The notes under the pieces were generated by a model. It ran no database searches. It was given only the letters and a program-made list of their open reading frames with translations, and had not been told where the DNA came from. Below, in pieces: positions 10,770-19,154 of a stretch of 64,000 nt of DNA. Position 1 is the stretch's first letter. Each line of letters begins with the position of its first letter. This DNA is from Salvia splendens (taxonomy: Eukaryota > Streptophyta > Magnoliopsida > Lamiales > Lamiaceae), in the NCBI RefSeq assembly GCF_004379255.2, contig NC_056046.1, positions 5,270,001 to 5,334,000 on the forward strand, read 5' to 3'. A program made the translations under genes and the position numbers.

Positions 10770-11212
10770 AGGGGCGACGGAGCTCCCCACATGATTTTCT
10801 AATTTTTAATTTTTTTTGCATTTTTTATGTTCTAATTTTTAATTTTTGTTAGTTTATAATTAATTATTTTTGAATTAAAAATGAATTTCTCGTGTTATAA
10901 TTGTTCAACGTTTTCAATTTTTACTAGTAAAATAGGTATAAGTTGTGAATAATACAATTTAATAGCTGTGGCCTGAGATGGGGCCTGCAGTGTTAGAGGA
11001 GTTGTGGCCTGAAACTCAAATTTAGGGGAATGATGACGTGGAGGGGACTTGAGGCCTGAATCCGGGCCGGGATTGTGGATGCCCTAAATCGTCAAGTTTC
11101 CACCAACAAAGGTGAAATATCATACTTTGGACCTCCTATCTATATAGCCATGTATTTTCAAAGGCACATGCTTCTGAAACATAACTCCATGTCCAAAAGT
11201 TCCTTTCAAGTA

Positions 11213-11421
11213 CTCCATCCGTTCCATTCACGATATTCACTTTTCCTTTTTAGTTTGTCTCACTTAAGATGTCCACTTTTTATATTTGGAAATAAATCTT
11301 TCTCCTCATTAAAATATTCAACTAAGAGTATTTTTTTCCACTGTACTTACTCCATCGAATAACTCTTCCTAAAATCTTGTGTCACTCTAGAATGTGGACA
11401 TCTTGAGTGGGACGAAGGAAG
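11213..11421. mobile_element. Stowaway MITE, slightly diverged ends (209 bp)
   Basis: Ends CTCCATCCGTTCCATTCACG...GAGTGGGACGAAGGAAG with TA on both sides (11211-11212, 11422-11423). Internal complementary stretches 'cttaagatgtccac' and 'gtggacatcttgag' support a foldback. Confidence 0.85.
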
Positions 11422-11552
11422 TATCTCACAATCTGAACAATGACTTCCAGGTGATTGACTTGAGATTGGTGCATGCTCATAGAATGAACGAACAACTATT
11501 ATATGGATAACAAGTCGGAGATTGCACTACCTAAAAATCCAGTATCACAACT

Positions 11553-12030
11553 TGACATAGACCAAACAGGAGAACTCATCCAAAAAGACTAGCATGTTAG
11601 GAGAGAGAACACATTTAGTCTATATACCTCACACCAGTTGTTCTCACAACCGATGTGGGAATTGAGTCCGTAACATTCGACCCTCCTTTAGGGGTCAACG
11701 TCCTCATTGGTCACGGCTAGTTCTTTACCAGTCCACCACTCCGAGTTCTCGTTGGTCACGGCCACGTTGGTGGCGGCGGATTCCTTTGCCCGGCCACCAC
11801 TCTGTGGGTCACCACTCCGAGTCGACCCCAAACGTACTCGTTGGTCACGGCGAGTTCGTTGCCCGCCACCACTCCGAGCCGTCTGGGCTCTCAATGAAAG
11901 CACCAATTGATACAGACCAAACAGCAGAACACATCCCAAAAGACTAGCCTGTTAGGAGAAAGAGCCTATTTAGTCTATATACCCCACACCAGTTATTCTC
12001 ACAACCGATGTGGGAATTGAGTCCGTAACA
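11553..12030. mobile_element. TRIM-like miniature LTR element with CAACT target duplication
   Basis: Two ~123-bp direct repeats lie at 11553-11675 and 11908-12030. Both start with TG (tgacatagacc / tgatacagacc) and end 'gagtccgtaaca', and share 'cacaaccgatgtgggaattgagtccgtaaca'. The pair is flanked by the 5-bp duplication CAACT (11548-11552 and 12031-12035). TG...CA repeats plus a 5-bp TSD are diagnostic of LTR retroelements. At 478 bp with a 232-bp non-coding interior this fits a terminal-repeat retrotransposon in miniature. The interior repeats 'tcgttggtcacggc' several times. No standard iMet-type primer-binding site was seen after the left repeat. Confidence 0.85.
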
Positions 12031-12257
12031 CAACTAAAGCAAGCACATCGAACCTGCTTCCACCACATCATAGAATGCGTTGCAACTCAGGAGGTTCAAA
12101 TGGAGTACGTGAAATCGCAAGATTAAGTTTCCAAAATATTTTCACGAAGCTACTCAATTACGAAGATTTATCAAGATGGTGTTGGAATAAAAGAAATGAA
12201 CTTGATTTTTGTAGTTGAAATATCTAGATAATATATGGTACAAATATCTAAATATTA

Positions 12258-12418
12258 CTCCCGCGTCCCACTTTAGGAGTCTCGATTTTCCATTTTATTA
12301 TAAAACTAATATATGAAAATGAGACTCACATTCCACTATTTTTTTCACCTATTTTCTCTTACATTTCTTAAAACCCGTGCTGAACTCAATTGAGACTCCC
12401 AAAAAGGGACGGAGGGAG
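12258..12418. mobile_element. Stowaway MITE, complete (161 bp)
   Basis: Ends CTCCCGCGTCCCACTTTAGGAGTC...GACTCCCAAAAAGGGACGGAGGGAG flanked by TA (12256-12257, 12419-12420). Confidence 0.9.
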
Positions 12419-12950
12419 TATCTAAATTTAGATGTAGTAGAATTCTCTAGAATTAGGCATTAGAATATTTATATACTTTTAGAAGAATTATCTAGATTTA
12501 GAGTTCTCTATAATGTTATTTAATAAAATAACTAGATTTTTATAGAGAAAACTGGATATATAGAACGTAAAGAATATACTTAGCTAAGAATTCTAGCACA
12601 AGTAAGGAATGCCTATAAATGTGACTAAGTTGTATCATTATGTATAAGAAGTTGAAAACATATGCATTTCTTACTTCTACTACATTATTTGCATTTTGCT
12701 TGATTTAGATTAAAGGCTATTTGTGTAACAGAACTTGAACTCACAAGATTTATGGCATGAATACGAGATGGTGCAATACAAACAATTGATTCTATTAAGA
12801 GATCTGGATCATCTTCAGCACACATAAAGCTTCTCAAACAAACGTGCATTGTGCTGGAAGGAGATCTTAATTTCTTATCCATATTACTATTAAAATAACA
12901 AGAAATAAGATGGATCCAAACTAATAATAGAACAGAGCAGTTTTAACTGC
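12419..12950. other. AT-rich spacer, nothing recognised
   Basis: About 530 bases with only short chance ORFs and no recognisable element end. Confidence 0.4.
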
Positions 12951-12951
12951 T

Positions 12952-13366
12952 TTCAAGAGCCGGCGGATTACGCCACTCAACTCGCTGCCGCCGCCCAACC
13001 CACCGCCGCTGCAGACCAGATCGCAATTACTATCAACTATGCAGTTAATGTTTATTTGGAAACCGCCGCCAGGTCGCCGCGTGAGGCGGTGCGGCCCTCA
13101 GGTGCCCACGGCGACAGTCGCGGCTCTTACCACCACCATCGCCGCCTCCCAGGCAGCCGCGGCTTGCGGTCTGAAGTTGGCCGAAAGCTCAAGCTTCGGA
13201 AGTCTTGATTCCACTGCAAATACGGCGGACCCCCTTCCAAATGGCGATTGACGTAGACTTCATGGTAGAATCCCCACCAATTCCCCGCGCAGCTAGCGGG
13301 GAATCTATCTTCAGTTCTTCGGCCGCCGCTGATGCAAGGCCCGTGAAGCGCCCAAGAATTGGGTAG
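12952..13366 (+). pseudogene. GC-rich coding-like relic, unidentified
   Basis: An abrupt GC-rich, codon-like island in AT-rich DNA. One frame reads Ala-rich sequence ('EPADYATQLAAAAQPT', then 'QIAITINYAVNVYLET') up to a stop near 13210. A second frame, 13241-13366, gives a 41-residue piece starting 'MAIDVDFMVESPPIPRAAS' and ending 'DARPVKRPRIG', with a basic KRPR cluster like a nuclear localisation signal. The frames do not join without a frame change, and no family was recognised. It may be a gene fragment moved by a transposon, like the nearby captured fragments. Confidence 0.35.
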
Positions 13367-14081
13367 AAATTTTTTTTAATTGAAGTAGTGACATTGGTCC
13401 CGAGCTGCGTATACAGATGGTACCATTGTGTATGATATCCATCTCCTTTTTCTTAAAATTCTTTTCTTTATTTGAAATTCCGGAGCAAATCCAATTCTGC
13501 AAAATAGGTTTCTTAAAAAACTCTTATCTTACGAATCTTACAAATCTTTTGGTCTATGTTAATGAAAATATAATATAATTGATTTAAACTTCAAAATTAA
13601 CTATTACCTGGTATAGATAATATTAAAAGATCGGAAAAATAGATTAATTTCGCTGACCTTTTAAAATTTGGGATTAAATTCGCTAACTTTAGAAATATGA
13701 GATCTAAGGCTTGCGAATTTTTTTATAATAAGGGATTCTTGCTTTTTTCACTTCTTTTTTCTAATTATTTCCCTCGTAATATTTAAGAATTGAACAAATT
13801 ATCCACATAAATTTAAAACTCCCGTTCTAAAACTTTATCTTCTACCGTGATCCTAAACCTTGCAAGTGAACCTAACAATGGTGAAAGCTTGAAAAAACAT
13901 ACAACAAGAGAAACTTGCAGTTTCTTTTTATTGACAAGAAAATGGGTTAGCTAATGCTTAGTAGTGAGATCATGATCTTTAGTATCCCAAGGAATGGTAT
14001 GAGTTCTATAATTAGAAAACAGATTGGTCTAAAGATGTTTTCTCCTGGATTTGTCGATTCCTGCCCATAATCAGGAGATAG

Positions 14082-14765
14082 TTACAGCAAAAATCTATGT
14101 ATCATCTCGTAACCGATAATTGTAATCACAGCAAATGGAGTTGTTCGTAGGAGCGATAGAACCCTGTTACACCATCTTGTCTGAAGACTTTCTTGATGCA
14201 ATCAACAGCGCAAGAATACTTTGGCTGAGAGTCCCGCACTTGACCTTGCTCTTGGGGTGAGAAAAAAACCGAAAACCGAATATCCGAACAGAACCAAACC
14301 AAAATTTTAAAATTCGGTTCGGTTTTTTCAGTTCGGTTCGGTTTTAAAAATACAAAAATTTTGATTTTTCAGTTCGGTTCTGTTCGGTTCTAGAGGAATA
14401 AAAACGAAAAACCTAATTACTATATTTTAAATCTAATATTATATATATATTATATTAATTTAATATATTATATAATATATATTCTTTTAATATATTTTAT
14501 ATAATATGTATTATATATATTCTATTAGTATATATAAAATAAAATATTATATATATAGTCCATGTTTTTTTTTGGTTTTCAGTTTTTTTTGAAATTTCGG
14601 TTTTGTTCGGTTTTTGATGTTCAGTTTTCGGTTTTGGTTTTTCGGTTTTTCAGATTCGGTTCGGTTTGAGTTTTGAACTAAATTCGGTTTTTCAGTTTTG
14701 GTTCGGTTTGGGCAAAAATCCGAATGCTCACCCCTACCTTGCTCTAGCAGCCTTGAGCAGATGCG
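14082..14765 (-). pseudogene. NAD+ carrier-like (SLC25 mitochondrial carrier family) C-terminal fragment, broken
   Basis: On the minus strand, removing nothing but the hAT insertion (14252-14736) and one copy of its duplication, the flanking codons read 'SRLLEQGQVRDSQPKYS' and 'DCIKKVFRQDGVTGFYRSY'. After an internal deletion and frame change comes 'TTPFAVITIIGYEMIHRFLL' with a stop at 14082-14084. This is the last repeat of a mitochondrial carrier. The EQGQ...PKYS...DCIKKVF...GFYR pattern best fits plant NAD+ transporters of the NDT type (inference). It lacks the first two carrier repeats and the residues normally between FYR and TTP, so it is a non-functional fragment inside the foldback composite. 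DNA 3' to the stop may be captured 3' UTR. Confidence 0.75.
14252..14736. mobile_element. Non-autonomous hAT element with 8-bp target duplication
   Basis: Ends TTGGGGTGAG and CTCACCCCTA, flanked by the 8-bp duplication CCTTGCTC (14244-14251 and 14737-14744). The subterminal zones are packed with GGTTCGGTTT/AAACCGAACC motifs and the centre is an AT-only stretch ('tattatatatat'). It is inserted in the Glu-Gln-Gly codons of the carrier fragment. Confidence 0.88.
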
Positions 14766-15209
14766 GCAGAGGGTGGATGCGGCGGAATTTCAGAATTACG
14801 GTGGAAGAGAGAGTTTCAGAATTGCAATTTTAAATTTTATGTGGATGTATTGGTCAGTTCATATATATTGTGAAAGAAATAATTAGAGAAAAGAGATAAA
14901 AATGAGAAAAAAATAAAAGTGTGAGTATGAAATTAGTACCTAAAAAATGGGGTTTGCACATTTTTAGTATCCTATATTTATAAAATTTCATTTTCAGTCA
15001 AAATATTCCATAATCTCACATTCAGTCGCGATTGTTACCTTCCTACCCTTTATGTCGTGTATATGTCAATTTACCTTATTTGATACTATCTGTGTCGGCC
15101 ACCCTTCCTACCCCCTCCCCTGCGGATGTTTTATTGAGAGACAAAGGGAGAAGAAGCTTTTCATTTTCATTTTTGTTTATATTGCTAAAGTGATGGGAGC
15201 TCAAAGGCT

Positions 15210-15597
15210 GGAAGTGTCATTTTTCTATTTTAGTCCGTTTGTGAATAGGAGTCCCGGTTCACTTTTAACATAAATGATACTCCCTCCGTCCCGCACTACT
15301 TGCACTTATTTCTTTTCTGGACGTCCCAAGTTATTTGCACTCTTTCCATTTTTAGTAACAATTTATACCTACAACCGTAATTGTTGACTTTGTCTATCAC
15401 TCATTCCTTAATCTCTGTGCCCAAAAGGAAAGGTGCGAGTAGTGCGGGACGGAGGGAGTAATAGAGTCTCAACTTCCATTAACTCATTTCACTCACATTT
15501 CATTTAAAATTAATATAATGAGACTCATATTCCACTAATTGTTTTCCACCTTCTTAACATTTCTTAAAACTTGTACCGCTAATGGCTGGGGAGGGAG
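15210..15597. mobile_element. Older Stowaway-type MITE interrupted by a younger one
   Basis: Body motifs 'tttctattttagtccgtttgtgaataggagtccc' and 'atgagactcatattccactaattg...acatttcttaaaacttgtaccg' with a right end '...ggggagggag' followed by TA. The left end is eroded (coordinate approximate). The element at 15280-15458 is inserted in it. Confidence 0.65.
15280..15458. mobile_element. Stowaway MITE, complete (179 bp)
   Basis: Ends CTCCCTCCGTCCCGCACTACTTG...GAGTAGTGCGGGACGGAGGGAG with TA at 15278-15279 and 15459-15460. Same family as the copy at 9643-9820. Confidence 0.93.
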
Positions 15598-15753
15598 TAT
15601 TACCGAAAGAAATAGGCTTCTCTTCTTTCTTTCGATTTTAGTACTATTATTTTTTATTATTGTTTCTTTTTCTCCATCTCTTGTAACATCTGAAGCTGAT
15701 CTTCTCTACTGATTAACCCAATTGATTAGCATTCACCTTAATTAATCTCTCAA

Positions 15754-15834
15754 ATGCTCACCAGCATTGATCCCTCCGCCGCGCCGGAGCCCCCTTTCTC
15801 CTACCGCCACATCGCTGCCACCACCAAACGCTAG
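15754..15834 (+). pseudogene. Captured first-exon-like fragment, unidentified
   Basis: A 26-codon frame 'MLTSIDPSAAPEPPFSYRHI' plus six residues ends in TAG. It is preceded by ~100 bases of pyrimidine-rich leader-like sequence ('ttctttttctccatctcttg') and is far more GC-rich than its surroundings. It looks like the 5' end of a host gene picked up by the long-TIR element around it. No family assigned. Confidence 0.4.
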
Positions 15835-16302
15835 CGCCGCCTTCACTCACTCCCCTAAACTATATACTCCTAGTAATATAAATATGTAAACTTTAAAAAA
15901 AGTAAGAATAATTAATAAGAAAAAGGATCTGCAAAAATTATGTCAGTCTGTACATAGCAATATCAAATCAAGGTAAATTGACATATACACCCTTCCAAGC
16001 ATGAAGGTTAAAAATGTAAAAATCATGACTAAATTTAGGATTTATAAAATATTTTGACTGGAAATATGATTTTATAAATATTGGGTACTAAAAATGTGCA
16101 AATTCCATTTTCTGGGTACTAGTTTTATAGTTCACTCTAAACAAAAATCCCTTACTATGAAAAATTCACATGTCTCGATCCTATATTTCGAAAGATTGAC
16201 GAATTTAATCCCAAATTTCGAAATTAATCCCTTTTTTTTCCAAATCTATCTATATTACTCATGAAAAGGAAAAATATGAAACAAGTAGATAAAAAAGCCT
16301 AA

Positions 16303-17125
16303 AAGCATCCACAACCGTGCTCTTGCCAGCGGCACGGTTGTGGGCCCGGCCCCACTTTTTCTGCCTGCTCTCTGGCAAGAGCACAACACCCATAGTTGTG
16401 CTCTTCCGCAAGGACGAGCACAATTAATTTAAAATTCAATTAAACAATAACATTTCAATAATACTAAAATTCATTAAAAAAACCTAAATAATATTACAAA
16501 TGACAAATAAAATAAACGACATAATTAAAATCCTAAAAAATTAAAAATTACATAATTAAAATACTAAAAATTTAAAAAACCACTACGCGTTGCCGAATTT
16601 CGCCACATGTGTTTGATTAGGTCTTCTTATAGTTGATTGTGGATTCGGGTATCGCGCATTGTGTGCCTTGTCTCGATGTTGTTCGTAGTATTCTTGTTCT
16701 TCGCGTTCCGCTTGCGCCATAAAATGGGTGAAATCCATTTGAGGTTAATGAGGGATGAATGCGTTGATAGTTTGTATGAGAATTAAGAATGAGAGATGAA
16801 TGAGAGATGAATTGATGTGATAAATGGATGATGAATGTGTGTATTTATAGATGATTTTGGGGGGAAAAAATAAAAAAAATTCAGAAAACGGGAAAAAACG
16901 GCCATATTTTTGGGATTTGGAATTTTTTTTATAATCATTTTATATAATTTAAAAACGATTTTTAAAATAAAAAAAATAATTCAAAGGCAACGGCTATGCC
17001 GTTGCCCAATCATAAGCCGCCACGTCGCCTGCTCGTTGGCACGGCGCGAGCGCAGCGGCGGCGGTCCTCGTCCTCGCCGCTGGCACGGACGGCGGCCTTC
17101 ACTCCCACCACCGTTGTGGATGCTC
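16303..17125. mobile_element. PIF/Harbinger element, internally deleted
   Basis: Ends AAGCATCCACAACCGTGCTC and the complement of GAGCATCCACAACGGTGGTG, flanked by TAA at 16300-16302 and 17126-17128. Subterminal zones are GC-rich and the centre AT-rich. It keeps a small coding remnant on the minus strand (16583-16738). At 823 bp it is too short for a full transposase. Confidence 0.85.
16583..16738 (-). pseudogene. Remnant ORF of the Harbinger element
   Basis: Minus-strand frame of 51 codons, starting 'MDFTHFMAQAEREEQEYYEQ' and ending 'TIRRPNQTHVAKFGNA'. The acidic/polar N-terminus ahead of a truncated frame is like the start of a Harbinger element protein. The catalytic region is absent. The assignment rests mainly on its position inside the element. 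Confidence 0.45.
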
Positions 17126-17330
17126 TAAGAGCACTACACACCCCCGTCTTATTTTCCATTCACTCTTCCCATTTCTTTTAGTATTTACAGTATGCCAATT
17201 ATATTTTATTTTAAAAAATTTCATTTATTTAAATAGTAAAATAAAAATAAAATTAAATCAATTTAAAAAATTCAAGCAGGAATTTACTCTATCATGATTA
17301 AAATAGTATAGTATTTTAAGTAAAATTTTT

Positions 17331-17535
17331 AATTAATTTTATGCTTGTTTTATAATTTAAATAAAAGAAAATTTGAAAAACTAGAAAAAAAACATAAATC
17401 GTGCCGTTATCATAAATTCATATGAAAACATTTTTTAAAATTTTAAATTAATTTTATGCTTATTTTATAATTTAAATAAAAGAAAATTTGCAAAATTGTA
17501 TATTTTCATATGAATTTATGATAACTGCACGATTT
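17331..17535. repeat. Local ~50-bp direct repeat interleaved with a 33-bp inverted repeat
   Basis: 'aattaattttatgcttgttttataatttaaataaaagaaaattt' (from 17331) recurs from about 17447 with one or two changes. 'aatcgtgccgttatcataaattcatatgaaaa' (17397-17428) is mirrored at 17503-17535 as 'ttttcatatgaatttatgataactgcacgattt'. No element ends seen. Confidence 0.7.
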
Positions 17536-17689
17536 AAGTAGTTGAATAATGTCTATGACGGTTATTAATTCAGGCACAAATACTCATCTTACATCTTAAT
17601 TTGTAATTCATGTAAACTGAAAGAAAAGGAAAAAAGTAATAAAATTGTAACAAAAAAAGGGAAAGAAAATAAATAGAATGAAAAATACA

Positions 17690-18223
17690 TATATGTTCCC
17701 TCATAGTTAAGTCATTTTTCTATTTTGGGAAGTTCACTAAGTCATTTTCATAGTATATACTCTCTCCGTCCCACCACAAGTGATCAACTTTCCATTTTGA
17801 GTTGTCCCAGCACAAACGATCAATTTTCTTTTTTAGCTAAAAGCAAAACTTCAACCATCTCATACTTTATTCCATCTCTCTTATTTTATTTTCTCTTTCT
17901 TTCGGTATTCTCCATTTATCTCTCTTACTTTTTCCTCTCTCATATTTTACTCTCTCTATTTTAACTTAATATATATCATTTTCTTAATTCTCGTGTCCAA
18001 AAGATATCCTAACTTGTAGTGGGATGGAGGGAGTAGTAACTTTTTTTTCTTTCTTACGTTGCTCTCTTATTTTATTCTTTCCACTTTATTCACTTTCTAC
18101 TTTATTCTCTTTACTTTTTCCCTTTCCCTTATTTTTTTTATCTATTTATTTAACACACTCAACATTCATTTCTTAAACTTTGTTCTGAAAAATTTTGCAT
18201 TAACTATGAGGGAACGAAGGGAG
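17690..18223. mobile_element. Stowaway-type element interrupted by another Stowaway
   Basis: Left 'gttccctcatagttaagtcattttt' pairs with right 'ttaactatgagggaacgaagggag', followed by TA at 18224-18225. The left terminal bases are eroded, so that limit is approximate. The inner element at 17760-18033 splits it. Confidence 0.7.
17760..18033. mobile_element. Stowaway MITE, complete (274 bp)
   Basis: Ends CTCTCTCCGTCCCACCACAAGTGA...TAACTTGTAGTGGGATGGAGGGAG flanked by TA (17758-17759, 18034-18035). Rich in CT runs internally. Confidence 0.88.
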
Positions 18224-19054
18224 TAACTATTTTTCATTTGTTAGGGGCTGCGTTTTATGGTTTGAGGGAGTAAAACGGATTAAAATAGAAAATGCCCGTA
18301 TTTTAATAAAACCGAGGAAATATTTTAAAAATAAAATATGAAGGGAAGAAAATGCAAACAAATGATTGATGAAGGCAGAGAGGGAGCTGTGAACATGGCG
18401 TTCATGATCTTCTGTTTGACTTGGCTGCTTCAATACTAAATTCATATTCTTCACATTAAGTCCCATTATTCTCTACCTGATTCTTTTCTAATCCCACAAT
18501 TAATATCTATACAGCTCAGTTCATAGTGCTCATGAGCATTCACAATTTTTTAATATTTTCTCTCTCCTTTTCTTTTCTTTACTGCGAGGAATCGTCTTCA
18601 ACATTGATTGATTGTTGCGTAGTCGCAGCCACGTTTAGTTGTACATTTCTCTCCTCTACCATATCTCACGTAAACAGATTTTTTCTGGATCTTTTTTTCT
18701 CTCTTGGCAATGTCAAGATTCCGACTTGTTTTTGACAAGTGAGAGTTACCTTCAGCTCTAATTAATCTGATTTCTCTATCTTGCTCATTCATTTGGCTGC
18801 ATTTCGGTTGTGATTTTGCGGGATTTACATTTAGTCGTTGATTATTGACTCCTCTGATACCAGTGTTGAATTTTTGAAGAATTGTGTTTGGGAAGTTGAC
18901 TGTTTTTATTGCGGCATTTCTTCAAATATTTGAATTGCGTAGTTTGCAGTTGATTTTTCTGGGAATTGTTTGGGATTTCTGTCATCTGGAGCTGATTTCT
19001 GATCGGTATCTCTGAAGAATTTTGGCAATCAATTAGGAAGGATCATTTCCGTTG

Positions 19055-19120
19055 AATGGTGATATGTTGATATGATGATATGTGCTGGTGATGTTTCGAT
19101 CTTGAAATTTTGAGATCGAA
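19055..19120 (+). promoter_or_regulatory. Upstream ATG cluster and hairpin in PERK leader
   Basis: Four ATGs (19055, 19064, 19072, 19075) precede the PERK start and each soon meets a stop, giving uORFs of 3-14 codons. Just before the start codon, TTCGATCT (19095-19102) and AGATCGAA (19113-19120) form a perfect 8-bp stem with a 10-base loop. If this region is exonic it could lower translation; an unrecognised leader intron could remove it. Confidence 0.4.
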
Positions 19121-19154
19121 CTTGTGATAAAAAGGAACTCTTTTTTTGTTAATT

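Larger units (their letters stand above)
8793..11084. mobile_element. PIF/Harbinger-type element interrupted by an LTR-like block
   Basis: Ends are GGTCATCCACAACGCTGCGG (left) and the complement of GGGCATCCACAATCCCGGCC (right). They are flanked by the 3-bp duplication TAA at 8790-8792 and 11085-11087, as in PIF/Harbinger elements. Both subterminal zones are GC-rich (gggccggaccgcac on the left, gaatccgggccgg on the right), unlike the AT-rich surroundings. The interior is split at about 9113-10769 by an LTR-like insertion, so the original element was roughly 630 bp. No transposase was recognised. Confidence 0.75.
14921..16140. repeat. Second long-TIR element (arms ~170 bp) nested in the composite
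   Basis: 'gtacctaaaaaatggggtttgcacatttttagtatcc...cagtcaaaatatt' (from about 14935) is mirrored on the complement of about 15950-16135, including 'gggtgtatatgtcaatttaccttgatttgatattg'. The arms enclose Stowaway copies and a small coding-like exon at 15754-15834. No clear TSD, so the limits are approximate. Confidence 0.6.
13648..16250. repeat. Large foldback composite with ~105-bp inverted arms
   Basis: The left arm (about 13648-13755: 'attaatttcgctgacc...tttgggattaaattcgc...taataagggattcttg') and the right arm (about 16145-16250) are inverted copies with moderate divergence. The interior holds a mitochondrial-carrier fragment, a hAT insertion, a second long-TIR element (14921-16140) and nested Stowaway elements. 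The arms resemble a MULE-type or foldback transposon, but I could not read a clean TSD, so the borders are approximate. Confidence 0.55.

Noticed and set aside
16910..17181. Two overlapping ORFs of 61-72 aa
   Set aside because: They run through the GC-rich terminus of a Harbinger element and into flanking DNA.
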